Shown here: positions 39,934 to 46,965 of the stretch, one piece after another
Numbering within the stretch: position 1 is the stretch's first letter
How the letters are laid out: each line of letters starts with the position of its first letter
IMG/VR virus record: IMGVR_UViG_3300042520_001558
Location: 42,487-106,486 of that record
Strand: one strand, 5' to 3'
DNA: 64,000 nucleotides
Source of the DNA: a virus
Notes under the pieces: generated by a model
Told to the model about the DNA's origin: nothing
Database searches by the model: none
What the model saw: only the letters and a program-made list of their open reading frames with translations
Made by a program: the position numbers and the translations under genes

Positions 39934-40391
39934 AACCAAATCCATTAGCACAAGATATCTTATCAGCTATTGAAGCTAACCTACCATCACTTGCTGCATC
40001 ACAACTCAAAGAAGTGCTCAACAAAGCATCTGAAGATGCTGAAAATAGAGCTTGGTTAGAAACTGAATTGAAGAAAGAGATTGCACAGGCCAAGTCTCTT
40101 CAACAAGAAGTTTATCAACTCAAAACTCAAGTTGAATATCTAGAAGCTAAAGCTGAACGAGTTGAAGAACTTGAAAAAGAACTACGTGAAAAGCTTCAAA
40201 CGATTGAAATTGACAAAATGACAATCAAACTTGATGCAGCAAATCAACGCTGCATGGTCGTAGAGCAATTAGTTGGTAAAGTCTTTGGACATCCATATGT
40301 TACGGTTGGTAAGACGTCTAATGGCCAGCATCCTGGTGGAGTCTATTTCAACAATACTGAAACTGTTTCTACTACTGAGACGAAAGTGTGA
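39930..40391 (+). CDS. Coiled-coil protein of unknown function
   Basis: In this 153-residue protein, residues 20-105 form a long heptad-patterned coiled coil (LKKEIAQAKSLQQEVYQLKT, VEYLEAKAERVEELEKELRE). A C-terminal glycine/histidine-rich part follows (VGKVFGHPYVTVGKTSNGQH). The start overlaps the DnaJ stop by 4 bases. It could be a client or partner of the chaperone pair, but there is no direct evidence. No family was recognised. Confidence 0.65.
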   Translation: MKPNPLAQDILSAIEANLPSLAASQLKEVLNKASEDAENRAWLETELKKEIAQAKSLQQEVYQLKTQVEYLEAKAERVEELEKELREKLQTIEIDKMTIKLDAANQRCMVVEQLVGKVFGHPYVTVGKTSNGQHPGGVYFNNTETVSTTETKV

Positions 40392-40475
40392 TATAATATC
40401 ACTTTATCTAATCTGATGACATACACATACGAGGACTAATCATATGAATCAACACTAAAATAGGAAATACTCAAT

Positions 40476-40883
40476 ATGAGCACAAATCATTACCAAGACA
40501 TTCTGGATTTTCACAACAAATTTGGAGTGCCTCTTGCTCCAACTCATACTCTTCTTGAAGGTGAAGCTTTAGAGTTTCGTCTAAACTTCTTACAAGAAGA
40601 ACTTGATGAATTACGTAAAGCACATGATGAAGGTAATCTTGATGATGCAGTTGACGCATTGATTGACCTTGAAGTTGTGCTGCTCGGAACTGCTCAATTT
40701 ATGGGTATTTCACCTGAAGCTTACGAAGAACATTGGGAAGAAGTTCATACTGCTAACATGGCAAAAGAACGTTGTACTGATGCTTCACAATCAAAACGTG
40801 GAACGTCTTTAGATATTCGCAAGCCTGCTGGGTGGGTGAAACCTTCTCATACGCCAATCATTGAAAAATACAAAGCTGAATAA
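40476..40883 (+). CDS. MazG-like nucleotide pyrophosphohydrolase
   Basis: This 135-residue all-helical protein has the MazG / all-alpha NTP-pyrophosphatase metal signature: FLQEELDELRKAH (E41, E42, E45) and DDAVDALIDLEVVLLG (D60, D64). A terminal pairing segment YEEHWEEVHTANMAKER follows. Members cleave dNTPs to dNMP plus pyrophosphate. In T4 the all-alpha enzyme gp56 removes dCTP and dUTP so that only hydroxymethyl-dCTP enters DNA. Given the dCMP hydroxymethylase at 19213, the same job is plausible here. The substrate is inferred. Confidence 0.8.
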   Translation: MSTNHYQDILDFHNKFGVPLAPTHTLLEGEALEFRLNFLQEELDELRKAHDEGNLDDAVDALIDLEVVLLGTAQFMGISPEAYEEHWEEVHTANMAKERCTDASQSKRGTSLDIRKPAGWVKPSHTPIIEKYKAE

Positions 40884-40898
40884 TGAGGTTATAAACCT

Positions 40899-41189
40899 AT
40901 GAATGCCATTCCTTATGCCGGTGATGAGCCTGATGTCTTTGAAGAACCAGATGCTCTTCAACCTACTTCCGGTTTTGAACCTTCAATTCCTTGGCCTGAT
41001 CCGACTCCAGAACAATTGAATGCATTATGGTTCAATCGTATTTGGGATGCTATCAAGACTTGGGATATCAATGTGCCGGGAGCTTATGAGGGCTATTGTG
41101 GTGCAACAGGTAATCATGTTGTGCATATTCTAAATGCAATTACAGCTGATCATCAAAAGTATTTCAATGAACACGAACAGTGGAAATAA
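40899..41189 (+). CDS. Conserved-looking phage protein of unknown function
   Basis: This 96-residue protein has an acidic, proline-rich N-terminus (residues 1-40, PDVFEEPDALQPTSGF). A compact helical C-terminus follows: LWFNRIWDAIKTWDINVPGA, then YEGYCGATGNHVVHILNAI. The GNHVVHILNA phrase is familiar from other large phages but has no known function. An AATGAGGTTAT ribosome-site-like stretch precedes the start. Its stop overlaps the next ATG by one base. Confidence 0.7.
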   Translation: MNAIPYAGDEPDVFEEPDALQPTSGFEPSIPWPDPTPEQLNALWFNRIWDAIKTWDINVPGAYEGYCGATGNHVVHILNAITADHQKYFNEHEQWK

Positions 41190-41956
41190 TGAAGACTAAA
41201 CACTTCCGCTTTGAAAAGATGAATGCTCGAGTTAGTCGATGGATAGAAGTAACGTTGAATTCTGGAACTCCAGATAGTGACTACAATACTTCGCCATACA
41301 TAACCTTTCGAGCATTTGATTATGTGTTTGAGATAAGCAGATTGCCAAGCTGGCTTTTACAACCATATGAAGAATGGGTGAATGTCTCATATCCTGGTTG
41401 CGAACCAGGAAGAGGCTATACTCAATGTGATGAACGTTCTTATGGGTTTTCAATCTTTGACGACCATTTCAATCTTCGTTATGGTCGTATGTCGGATTCA
41501 TCTGTTCTTGAACAACGTATAGGTTTTACCTTACCATGGCTTGATGAAGAGCTTGTTCGCATTACACTGCTCAATCCTGACTATACGACAATTCAAACTA
41601 ATCTAGTTGGCTGGTCATTTCCCCAACGTGAAGAGTTTGAAAAGCAAGTGCCTAAAATGATTTACACTTTCACTGATGCGGATGGTTCTGAAAATCGAGC
41701 AGTGTGTTATATGGAAGAACGTGAATGGCGAAAAGGTAGAAGTAAATTGTGGAAGTGGTTACGACTGTTCAATAAGCCAAATGTTCAAAGATATCTTGAT
41801 GTTGAATTTGACCGAGAAGCTGGCAAGGAACAAGGCTCTTACAAAGGTGGAGTATGTTCGTTATGCACCCCAATAGAAAGTCTAACAACTCCACTTGATA
41901 CATTCAAGAAGTGGGCGGAAAAAGAAAGAATCACTAACATACAACGAGTTCAATAA
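41189..41956 (+). CDS. Phage protein of unknown function (255 residues)
   Basis: It starts MKTKHFRFEKMNARVSRWIE at the ATG overlapping the previous stop; a GTG three codons upstream is less likely. The protein is beta-rich and aromatic. The C-terminal part (YKGGVCSLCTPIESLTTPLD, then FKKWAEKERI) resembles a motif seen at the end of several uncharacterised phage proteins. Its stop overlaps the thymidylate synthase start, so it belongs to the nucleotide-metabolism transcript. No function is assigned. Confidence 0.7.
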   Translation: MKTKHFRFEKMNARVSRWIEVTLNSGTPDSDYNTSPYITFRAFDYVFEISRLPSWLLQPYEEWVNVSYPGCEPGRGYTQCDERSYGFSIFDDHFNLRYGRMSDSSVLEQRIGFTLPWLDEELVRITLLNPDYTTIQTNLVGWSFPQREEFEKQVPKMIYTFTDADGSENRAVCYMEEREWRKGRSKLWKWLRLFNKPNVQRYLDVEFDREAGKEQGSYKGGVCSLCTPIESLTTPLDTFKKWAEKERITNIQRVQ

Positions 41957-42840
41957 TGACATACATACTAAAAGAATATGACGACGCACTTGCTTCCATT
42001 TACAATACTGGTTGGGAAATGCCAGTTGAAAGAACAGGTAAAGGATGTCGTGTCAAGTTAGGTATTACTACACGTTATGACATTAGCAAACAGTTTCCAG
42101 TATTGTCATATCGAAAGATGGCTTGGAAATCATTTGTCAAAGAAGTCCTGTGGTACATTTCAGGTAGCGATAACATTCACGACCTTGAAAAGATGGGTTG
42201 CAATGTTTGGACTCCTTGGATAAATGATGAATTTACTCAAAGAGCTGGATTGAAACAAGGTTCAATAGGTTTTGGTTATGGACCTAACCTGATTCATTAT
42301 GGTGCAGAGTTTAGCAGTATTCATCCACTTCGTGGCGGATTCAATCAATTGGACTACGTCATCAATACCCTCAAAACTAGCCCAGGCTCAAGACAGGCAA
42401 TGTTTGTGATGTGGCGACCTGACAGGTTCAATCAAGTCTTATTACCGGCTTGTCATTTTGCTTATCACTTTATGGTCTCTCCAAATGAAGCCGGCGAAAT
42501 GAAAGTTTTGAACTGCGAAATCTTTCAACGCTCTGCAGATTATCCTATTGGTGTTCCTGCCAACATCTTTATGGGTGCAGTCTTTACCTATTTGATTGCT
42601 CAACAATTGGATATGGTTCCAGGCGAGTTGATTCATTCTGCTTCTCATGCTCATATCTACCATAATGCTTTGAAAGAAACAGAAGAATATCTTTTTGATA
42701 GAGTTGAAAACTTGATTGCATTTGAGTCACCAGTCATGGTCATAAATAAACGTGATAGCATCTATGATTATACTATAGATGACTTCACTTTAGAAGGATA
42801 TGAATCCTATGACAAAATCAACTTCCCTATTGCAGTCTAA
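41956..42840 (+). CDS. thyA: Thymidylate synthase (ThyA type)
   Basis: This 294-residue protein makes dTMP from dUMP and methylene-tetrahydrofolate. The catalytic cysteine is in LLPACHFAYHF (C166). Other signatures are SRQAMFVMWRPD, CEIFQRSADYPIGVPANIF with the dUMP-binding Asn203 retained, HAHIYHNAL, and a C-terminal DKINFPIAV like the conserved PVAI/PIAV end. This asparagine contrasts with the aspartate in the gp42-like protein at 19213. The reading frame is uninterrupted, with no td-type intron. The segment HF after CHFAY departs from the usual QF/QFY. Confidence 0.95.
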   Translation: MTYILKEYDDALASIYNTGWEMPVERTGKGCRVKLGITTRYDISKQFPVLSYRKMAWKSFVKEVLWYISGSDNIHDLEKMGCNVWTPWINDEFTQRAGLKQGSIGFGYGPNLIHYGAEFSSIHPLRGGFNQLDYVINTLKTSPGSRQAMFVMWRPDRFNQVLLPACHFAYHFMVSPNEAGEMKVLNCEIFQRSADYPIGVPANIFMGAVFTYLIAQQLDMVPGELIHSASHAHIYHNALKETEEYLFDRVENLIAFESPVMVINKRDSIYDYTIDDFTLEGYESYDKINFPIAV

Positions 42841-42842
42841 TA

Positions 42843-43232
42843 ATGAATACTAGAATCAAAGCTCAAACTCCACTCACACATGCAATCATTAATTCAATGG
42901 TTCGTAAGATTGACTATTGGCTTAATCAGTTGAATGATAACAATGATGAACCATTTACTTTCTTTGAATCTGAAAACTTTATCTGGGATGTATCTGATAC
43001 TGATGTTGTTCCAGGTTTGACAATCAATCATCCTGATGGTATTGTCAAGATTTGGTGGTCCCACGATACTGATGAACAATCTGCTCAGTTCTATACGAAC
43101 ATTGATAAATCAGCTGAACAAGATTTGACATATTACATTTCACTTGAACAATTGGTTCTTAAAGACATTAAAGTTCTAGAAGAAACACTAATCAAACAAA
43201 TCCAATTGTCATTTGCTCAAGAAGCAGAATAA
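42843..43232 (+). CDS. Protein of unknown function (129 residues)
   Basis: It starts 3 bases after thyA and ends just before a strong terminator, so it is the last gene of the replicative block. The N-terminal helix is MNTRIKAQTPLTHAIINSMV. The middle is acidic with aromatic residues (FFESENFIWDVSDTDVV). The C-terminus is helical. No motif was recognised. Confidence 0.65.
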   Translation: MNTRIKAQTPLTHAIINSMVRKIDYWLNQLNDNNDEPFTFFESENFIWDVSDTDVVPGLTINHPDGIVKIWWSHDTDEQSAQFYTNIDKSAEQDLTYYISLEQLVLKDIKVLEETLIKQIQLSFAQEAE

Positions 43233-43247
43233 CCTCCCCCTCCTTAT

Positions 43248-43282
43248 AAATCTAGCAAGATAGGAAATGTCTTGCTAGATTT
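43248..43282 (+). terminator. Strong hairpin terminator after thyA block
   Basis: A 13-bp perfect stem (AAATCTAGCAAGA / TCTTGCTAGATTT) with a 9-base loop begins 16 bases after the last stop codon, with the T-run at the foot of the 3' arm. It separates the early/replicative transcript from the late promoter at 43307. Confidence 0.85.
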
Positions 43283-43306
43283 TACTCTATAAGTTTTTGA
43301 AAAAGT

Positions 43307-43314
43307 CATAAATA
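43307..43314 (+). promoter_or_regulatory. Late promoter octamer CATAAATA
   Basis: CATAAATAG lies 57 bases before the ATG at 43364 and 25 bases after the terminator, as expected for the start of a late operon. Confidence 0.65.
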
Positions 43315-43363
43315 GATTTTACATTATAAGTAATCTACACAAACATTTCAATATCAACTTTAT

Positions 43364-44827
43364 ATGAGTATATCGTTCAAATCATTCTTACTAGAAACTC
43401 AATTCGATACATCCGAGCTTATTGAAAAGACTGCTCGTTCAGGAGAATATGATTCTAAGTGGCGAACCTATATCCTAAAAAAGCTTATCAATAAACATGA
43501 ACCTCTTGAATTGAAAGATGGGACAAAGATTGTTATTGATACTGAAAATGCATTAGTCAAACATTTATTAGCTCTTATTCCAGATAAAAATGAAAAGCTT
43601 ATTGGAGATAAAGCCAATGAGCTAAAAGACTTTCTCAAGAAAGAAAAACCATTCGTTGATAAAAGTGGAACTGCATATAAGTTATCAGATATCAAAAAGT
43701 CTGAAGCATTTGGTGGTGGCACTAAAGGTTCAGGTGGTGGAGCAGCTGATACTGAAAAGAATGAAAGCTTACAATGCGTTGCTCTTGCATTACGTCAGAA
43801 TAAAAACAAAAAAATTGACATTGATGATTTCAATGAAGATGATATCAAAGAATCTGATAAGTATTTCGATATTTCATTTACTTATAGTAATCCTCAAGAA
43901 TTAGCAGATGAATTAGTTTCAAATGAAACGTGGTCTAAAGTGTATGTCAATACTGCAAATAAACTATTTTCTTATTTGAAACTAGATGAAACTCTAAACT
44001 TTTATAGAGGTAATTCATGGGTTAAATCTTTATATGATTTAGCTAAGAAACTTGATAAGAATGACAATTCTACTTTTTCTAACTTTAACAAATGGAATCC
44101 TGCAGATATATGGTTAGTAAAAGATTCTATCAAAGTTCCCCATGATATGACATCTTTATTAGAACTCAATCAATGGCTTATTGATAAGTTCAAAGACCGC
44201 ACAGTAATCGGAGTATCACTGAAAAAAACCGAAGATGCTTCCGTCAAAGAAATCAATCTTGATAATGCAATTGAAGATATTGCTAAGATTGATGGTATTA
44301 AGTTTATGATTGAATCTCGAAATGATATCTTTAGAGCTAAAGATGCTTATATAGTTTTTGATGAAGATAAACTTCAATTAAGAACTGACCAAAAAGATAA
44401 ACCTGTCAATATTCAAGGTGAAATAAAAGGAACTAAAGCGGCTCACGGAAAAATCGGATTTGGAAACATTCAAAAGATTCTAAAAAATCTAAATCTATCT
44501 CAATTAGAATCTGCTGCAGAACTAAAAAGTTTGATAGATAATTCAACTCTTGATAAAAAGAAACGTTATATCAAATTGATTCCAAAGATGACACAATATG
44601 TCAAGAGTATTTCAAATCATTATTCAATCGATTATATTGAAGAACAATTTTTAGCAAGTAAAAATACTGAAAGCGATGGTTGGGTTATTTCAAAACTTCA
44701 AGCAGTTCAGCTAATAAGTATATTGAAAAAAGAATCAGAACAAACTCAAATCGATTTTGTTCTAAATGCTATTACTATTGCAGCAAGCAAAAGTGATTTA
44801 TCTTCCGTTTATGCTAAAGTAAGTTAG
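43364..44827 (+). CDS. Late protein with capsid-targeting-like leader and nuclease-like motif
   Basis: The 487-residue protein begins MSISFKSFLLE-TQ, an aromatic-rich leader with predicted processing after LLE11. A glycine-rich linker (GGGTKGSGGGAAD, residues 117-129) divides it. Then comes a domain with KWNPADIWLVKDS (D248) followed, about 35 residues later, by TVIGVSLKKTED (SLKK at 285-288). An acidic residue on a strand followed by a strand ending in xLKK is how divergent PD-(D/E)XK nucleases look, with Ser in place of Glu. It could be packaged in the capsid, as inferred for the other leader-bearing genes. The nuclease idea is tentative. Confidence 0.65.
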   Translation: MSISFKSFLLETQFDTSELIEKTARSGEYDSKWRTYILKKLINKHEPLELKDGTKIVIDTENALVKHLLALIPDKNEKLIGDKANELKDFLKKEKPFVDKSGTAYKLSDIKKSEAFGGGTKGSGGGAADTEKNESLQCVALALRQNKNKKIDIDDFNEDDIKESDKYFDISFTYSNPQELADELVSNETWSKVYVNTANKLFSYLKLDETLNFYRGNSWVKSLYDLAKKLDKNDNSTFSNFNKWNPADIWLVKDSIKVPHDMTSLLELNQWLIDKFKDRTVIGVSLKKTEDASVKEINLDNAIEDIAKIDGIKFMIESRNDIFRAKDAYIVFDEDKLQLRTDQKDKPVNIQGEIKGTKAAHGKIGFGNIQKILKNLNLSQLESAAELKSLIDNSTLDKKKRYIKLIPKMTQYVKSISNHYSIDYIEEQFLASKNTESDGWVISKLQAVQLISILKKESEQTQIDFVLNAITIAASKSDLSSVYAKVS

Positions 44828-44840
44828 GGAAAACAATAAT

Positions 44841-45272
44841 ATGCCAAACTCAGTCGTTAAGTCTTTTGCCAAACGTGCAAATAAATCAGAATCTGAAGTA
44901 GAAAAACTTTGGAAAGAAACCGAAGAAGAAGTCAAAGATAAGTTCAAGTTCAAAACTTCTGCATATTGGGCTTATGTAAATAAAACAGTTCAACATAAGT
45001 TAGGTTTAGCAAAAGAATCGCTTTCATTTAGAGACTATTGTTCTATTATTTTGAATGAAGATAAAAAAGAACCCTTTAAAATTGGACAAGTTGTAAAACT
45101 CTGTAAAGCAATAAAAGATATTCCCGATGCAACCATTGGAGAAACTTTTTCTATTATCGATATAGATGAAAAGTCAGGAGATATCAAAATATCAAATGCC
45201 TTTGGACCAGAATATCAAGATACGTATTTCAAAAAAGATTATTTTACTACAATTGAGGCAAAAGATAAATAA
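44841..45272 (+). CDS. Late small virion-like protein (143 residues)
   Basis: The N-terminal 55 residues (VVKSFAKRANKSESEVEKLW, then SAYWAYVNKTVQHKLGL) look like a helical domain found in other T4-like phage proteins that ends with an AYV - LGL phrase. An internal stretch SLSFRDYCSIILNED resembles the leaders of nearby proteins. The C-terminal 70 residues form a small beta domain (FKIGQVVKLCKAIKDI, ETFSIIDIDEKSGDIKI). It is in the late operon after the leader-bearing gene. Function unknown. Confidence 0.7.
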   Translation: MPNSVVKSFAKRANKSESEVEKLWKETEEEVKDKFKFKTSAYWAYVNKTVQHKLGLAKESLSFRDYCSIILNEDKKEPFKIGQVVKLCKAIKDIPDATIGETFSIIDIDEKSGDIKISNAFGPEYQDTYFKKDYFTTIEAKDK

Positions 45273-45478
45273 TGAAAAAGGAAACACCTAGCGATTTCGC
45301 TGCAAAATCGATTCGTAAAGATTTTTCTGCGAAAAAGAAAGGAAACGGGAATAAAGATTCCGTTGTTTTTGAAGATAAGCGTCCTGGTTCAGAACCATAC
45401 AAAAAACCTAAGACGCATTTCAAACATTATCTTGAAGAACATTTAGATGATGAAGATGAATCTTTAGATTACTTATAA
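45272..45478 (+). CDS. Late small protein (68 residues)
   Basis: The start overlaps the previous stop by one base. The protein is lysine-rich in the first half (AAKSIRKDFSAKKKGNGNKD) and acidic at the end (EEHLDDEDESLDYL), with THFKHYLEE in between. The last phrase again resembles the FxxYLxE leader pattern, here internal. It may be a scaffold or internal-core component like small T4 prohead core proteins, but that is inference. Confidence 0.6.
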   Translation: MKKETPSDFAAKSIRKDFSAKKKGNGNKDSVVFEDKRPGSEPYKKPKTHFKHYLEEHLDDEDESLDYL

Positions 45479-45502
45479 ATCAATAAAGGGAGAAAGTTTG
45501 AT

Positions 45503-46033
45503 ATGTTAGTCGTTCCAATAAAGGGAGATATCATAACGACAGAAGATGGTGATGAATTTACCGTTGCAGGATTTACAAACTTTAGAGATAAAGGTCCGGC
45601 AGTTTATGTAAAGAGTAATCCTGATTCAGAATCTAAATCTACTTTACCTATTTACTTTTTTGATATCAAAAATCTAAACGGTATCAAAGTAGAGTTCAAC
45701 AATTCTTCTAAAGTATTGAATGCTCTTGGGATGTTGAAGAGAAAGCTTCATTTACCCCAAAAAGATGATTACATCATTATTGAAATTGACGATGATGACA
45801 AAGAAGAAGATACGGATACATCAACTAAAAAGGTAAAGGTAAAAGAACTTAAACTTCACAATAAAAACATTGGCTTATCGCGAGGATTAGTTATACTTGG
45901 AGATGATGCGGTCATCTATTCCCTTGAAAGTATAAATAGGATAAAGCGTTCTCATGGTGATAGCTTTTTTGACAAAAGTCAATTCCTAAAACTTTATAAA
46001 GACTATCTTGGATACAATGGCAAACATAAATAA
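45503..46033 (+). CDS. Late protein of unknown function (176 residues)
   Basis: It begins MLVVPIKGDIITTEDGDEFT after a GGGAG ribosome site. The N-terminal half is beta-rich (FTVAGFTNFRDKGPAVYVKS, PIYFFDIKNLNGIKVEF). An acidic loop (EIDDDDKEEDTDTSTKK) separates it from the C-terminal part (LHNKNIGLSRGLVILGDDAV). Its last 17 bases overlap the next gene. No motif was recognised. A TATAAATC octamer (45474-45481) just upstream is a poor late promoter match. Confidence 0.65.
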   Translation: MLVVPIKGDIITTEDGDEFTVAGFTNFRDKGPAVYVKSNPDSESKSTLPIYFFDIKNLNGIKVEFNNSSKVLNALGMLKRKLHLPQKDDYIIIEIDDDDKEEDTDTSTKKVKVKELKLHNKNIGLSRGLVILGDDAVIYSLESINRIKRSHGDSFFDKSQFLKLYKDYLGYNGKHK

Positions 46034-46250
46034 TAACGATTTTTTTGCTCAGCTAATTGAAAGTTCTTCTAAGACAAGATATCAAGAGTTTATCGCTGAA
46101 ATGGGAATTGAGAAAGTAAAAGTTCTAATACCAGTCAGCAAAGCAAAAGACTTCGAAAAAGAAGCTATTACTGAAGCTCCGTCTTTCATTAAAGAACTGA
46201 AAGCAATTGTTCAAAAGTATGATGGTATTCTAAGCGAAGAGGCAATCTAA
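46017..46250 (+). CDS. Small late protein with an internal T4 IP-like motif
   Basis: The protein is 77 residues from the ATG at 46017; an earlier in-frame TTG has no ribosome site. Near residue 22 is TRYQEFIAEMG, strikingly like the T4 internal-protein leader KTYQEFIAE. Further potential (I/L)xE sites are ITE and ILSE near the C-terminus. This suggests a prohead core or internal protein processed by the phage protease. The size is similar to T4 gp67/gp68-type core proteins, but the sequence is not obviously homologous. It overlaps the upstream gene by 17 bases. Confidence 0.6.
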   Translation: MANINNNDFFAQLIESSSKTRYQEFIAEMGIEKVKVLIPVSKAKDFEKEAITEAPSFIKELKAIVQKYDGILSEEAI

Positions 46251-46253
46251 ACT

Positions 46254-46913
46254 ATGACTCAATTATACACTAATAATGCCTTATCATTATTAGAAAATTC
46301 GCTTACGTCGTCAGGGCTAGAAATACATGTTATTCCTGGGGACGGGGTATTATACCCCCAACCGACCAATCCTGGTGACTTCTTTCTTGTTACTTTAGAA
46401 GACCCTCATAATGCAGGTCAAACTGAGATTGTCAAAATCATTCAGCGAATTGGTGACGCTCTTTACATTGACCCGATTTTTGGCAGAGGTTTTGATGATA
46501 CGACTGCTAGAGCTTGGGCTCCTGATGTTCTAGTCGATCATCGCATTACTGCTTATACTCTTCGCAAGATTGAACAAGTCAAAGGAGCAGTTACTAATCC
46601 TGACGACCCTAACATTGTTCAATCAAATCAATCGCTAATAAGTGATACGTATGAAGTCGTATTTCCAAACAATCTTTCATGTAAATGGATTGTCACTGTT
46701 CTTCATGAACCTACGGGTCGTATTTCAATTGCTGAAGTTCTTGCTGCATACCGACCTGCTCCACTTACTCCATCATATACTGTCTATGCAAAGACTGGAG
46801 ATAATCTCAAATATACGATGAGTGTAGTTTCAAGTGGTTCTGAAATGAGATTGGTTGTAAATAATACAGATACTGTCGATTTTCGCATAAATTGCATAAG
46901 ATTGAACTATTGA
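46254..46913 (+). CDS. Predicted fibre/virion structural protein (219 residues)
   Basis: The N-terminal 110 residues follow a common phage structural module: TQLYTNNALSLLENSLTSSG, VIPGDGVLYPQP, GDFFLVTLEDP, EIVKIIQRIGDALYID, GRGFDDTTARAW. This is known from marine and T4-like fibre proteins. The C-terminal 75 residues (CKWIVTVLHEPTG ... MRLVVNNTDTVDFRINCIRL) match the C-terminus of the next gene's product (KWIVKVTDAA ... LQLSVASTAAVNVTARRV). The two may therefore occupy related positions in the virion. The start is 3 bases after the previous stop. Confidence 0.75.
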   Translation: MTQLYTNNALSLLENSLTSSGLEIHVIPGDGVLYPQPTNPGDFFLVTLEDPHNAGQTEIVKIIQRIGDALYIDPIFGRGFDDTTARAWAPDVLVDHRITAYTLRKIEQVKGAVTNPDDPNIVQSNQSLISDTYEVVFPNNLSCKWIVTVLHEPTGRISIAEVLAAYRPAPLTPSYTVYAKTGDNLKYTMSVVSSGSEMRLVVNNTDTVDFRINCIRLNY

Positions 46914-46914
46914 G

Positions 46915-46922
46915 AATAAATA
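46915..46922 (+). promoter_or_regulatory. Possible late promoter octamer AATAAATA
   Basis: AATAAATAC lies 44 bases before the ATG at 46966, the spacing of other late promoters here, but the first base departs from T or C. Confidence 0.4.
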
Positions 46923-46965
46923 CAGAATAATTATCTAACTAAATCTATTACAAGGAGTAATAACA

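Noticed and set aside
45474-45481. TATAAATC before the 45503 gene as a late promoter
   Set aside because: The last base departs from the consensus and the gene sits inside a running late operon, so the evidence is too weak to list it.
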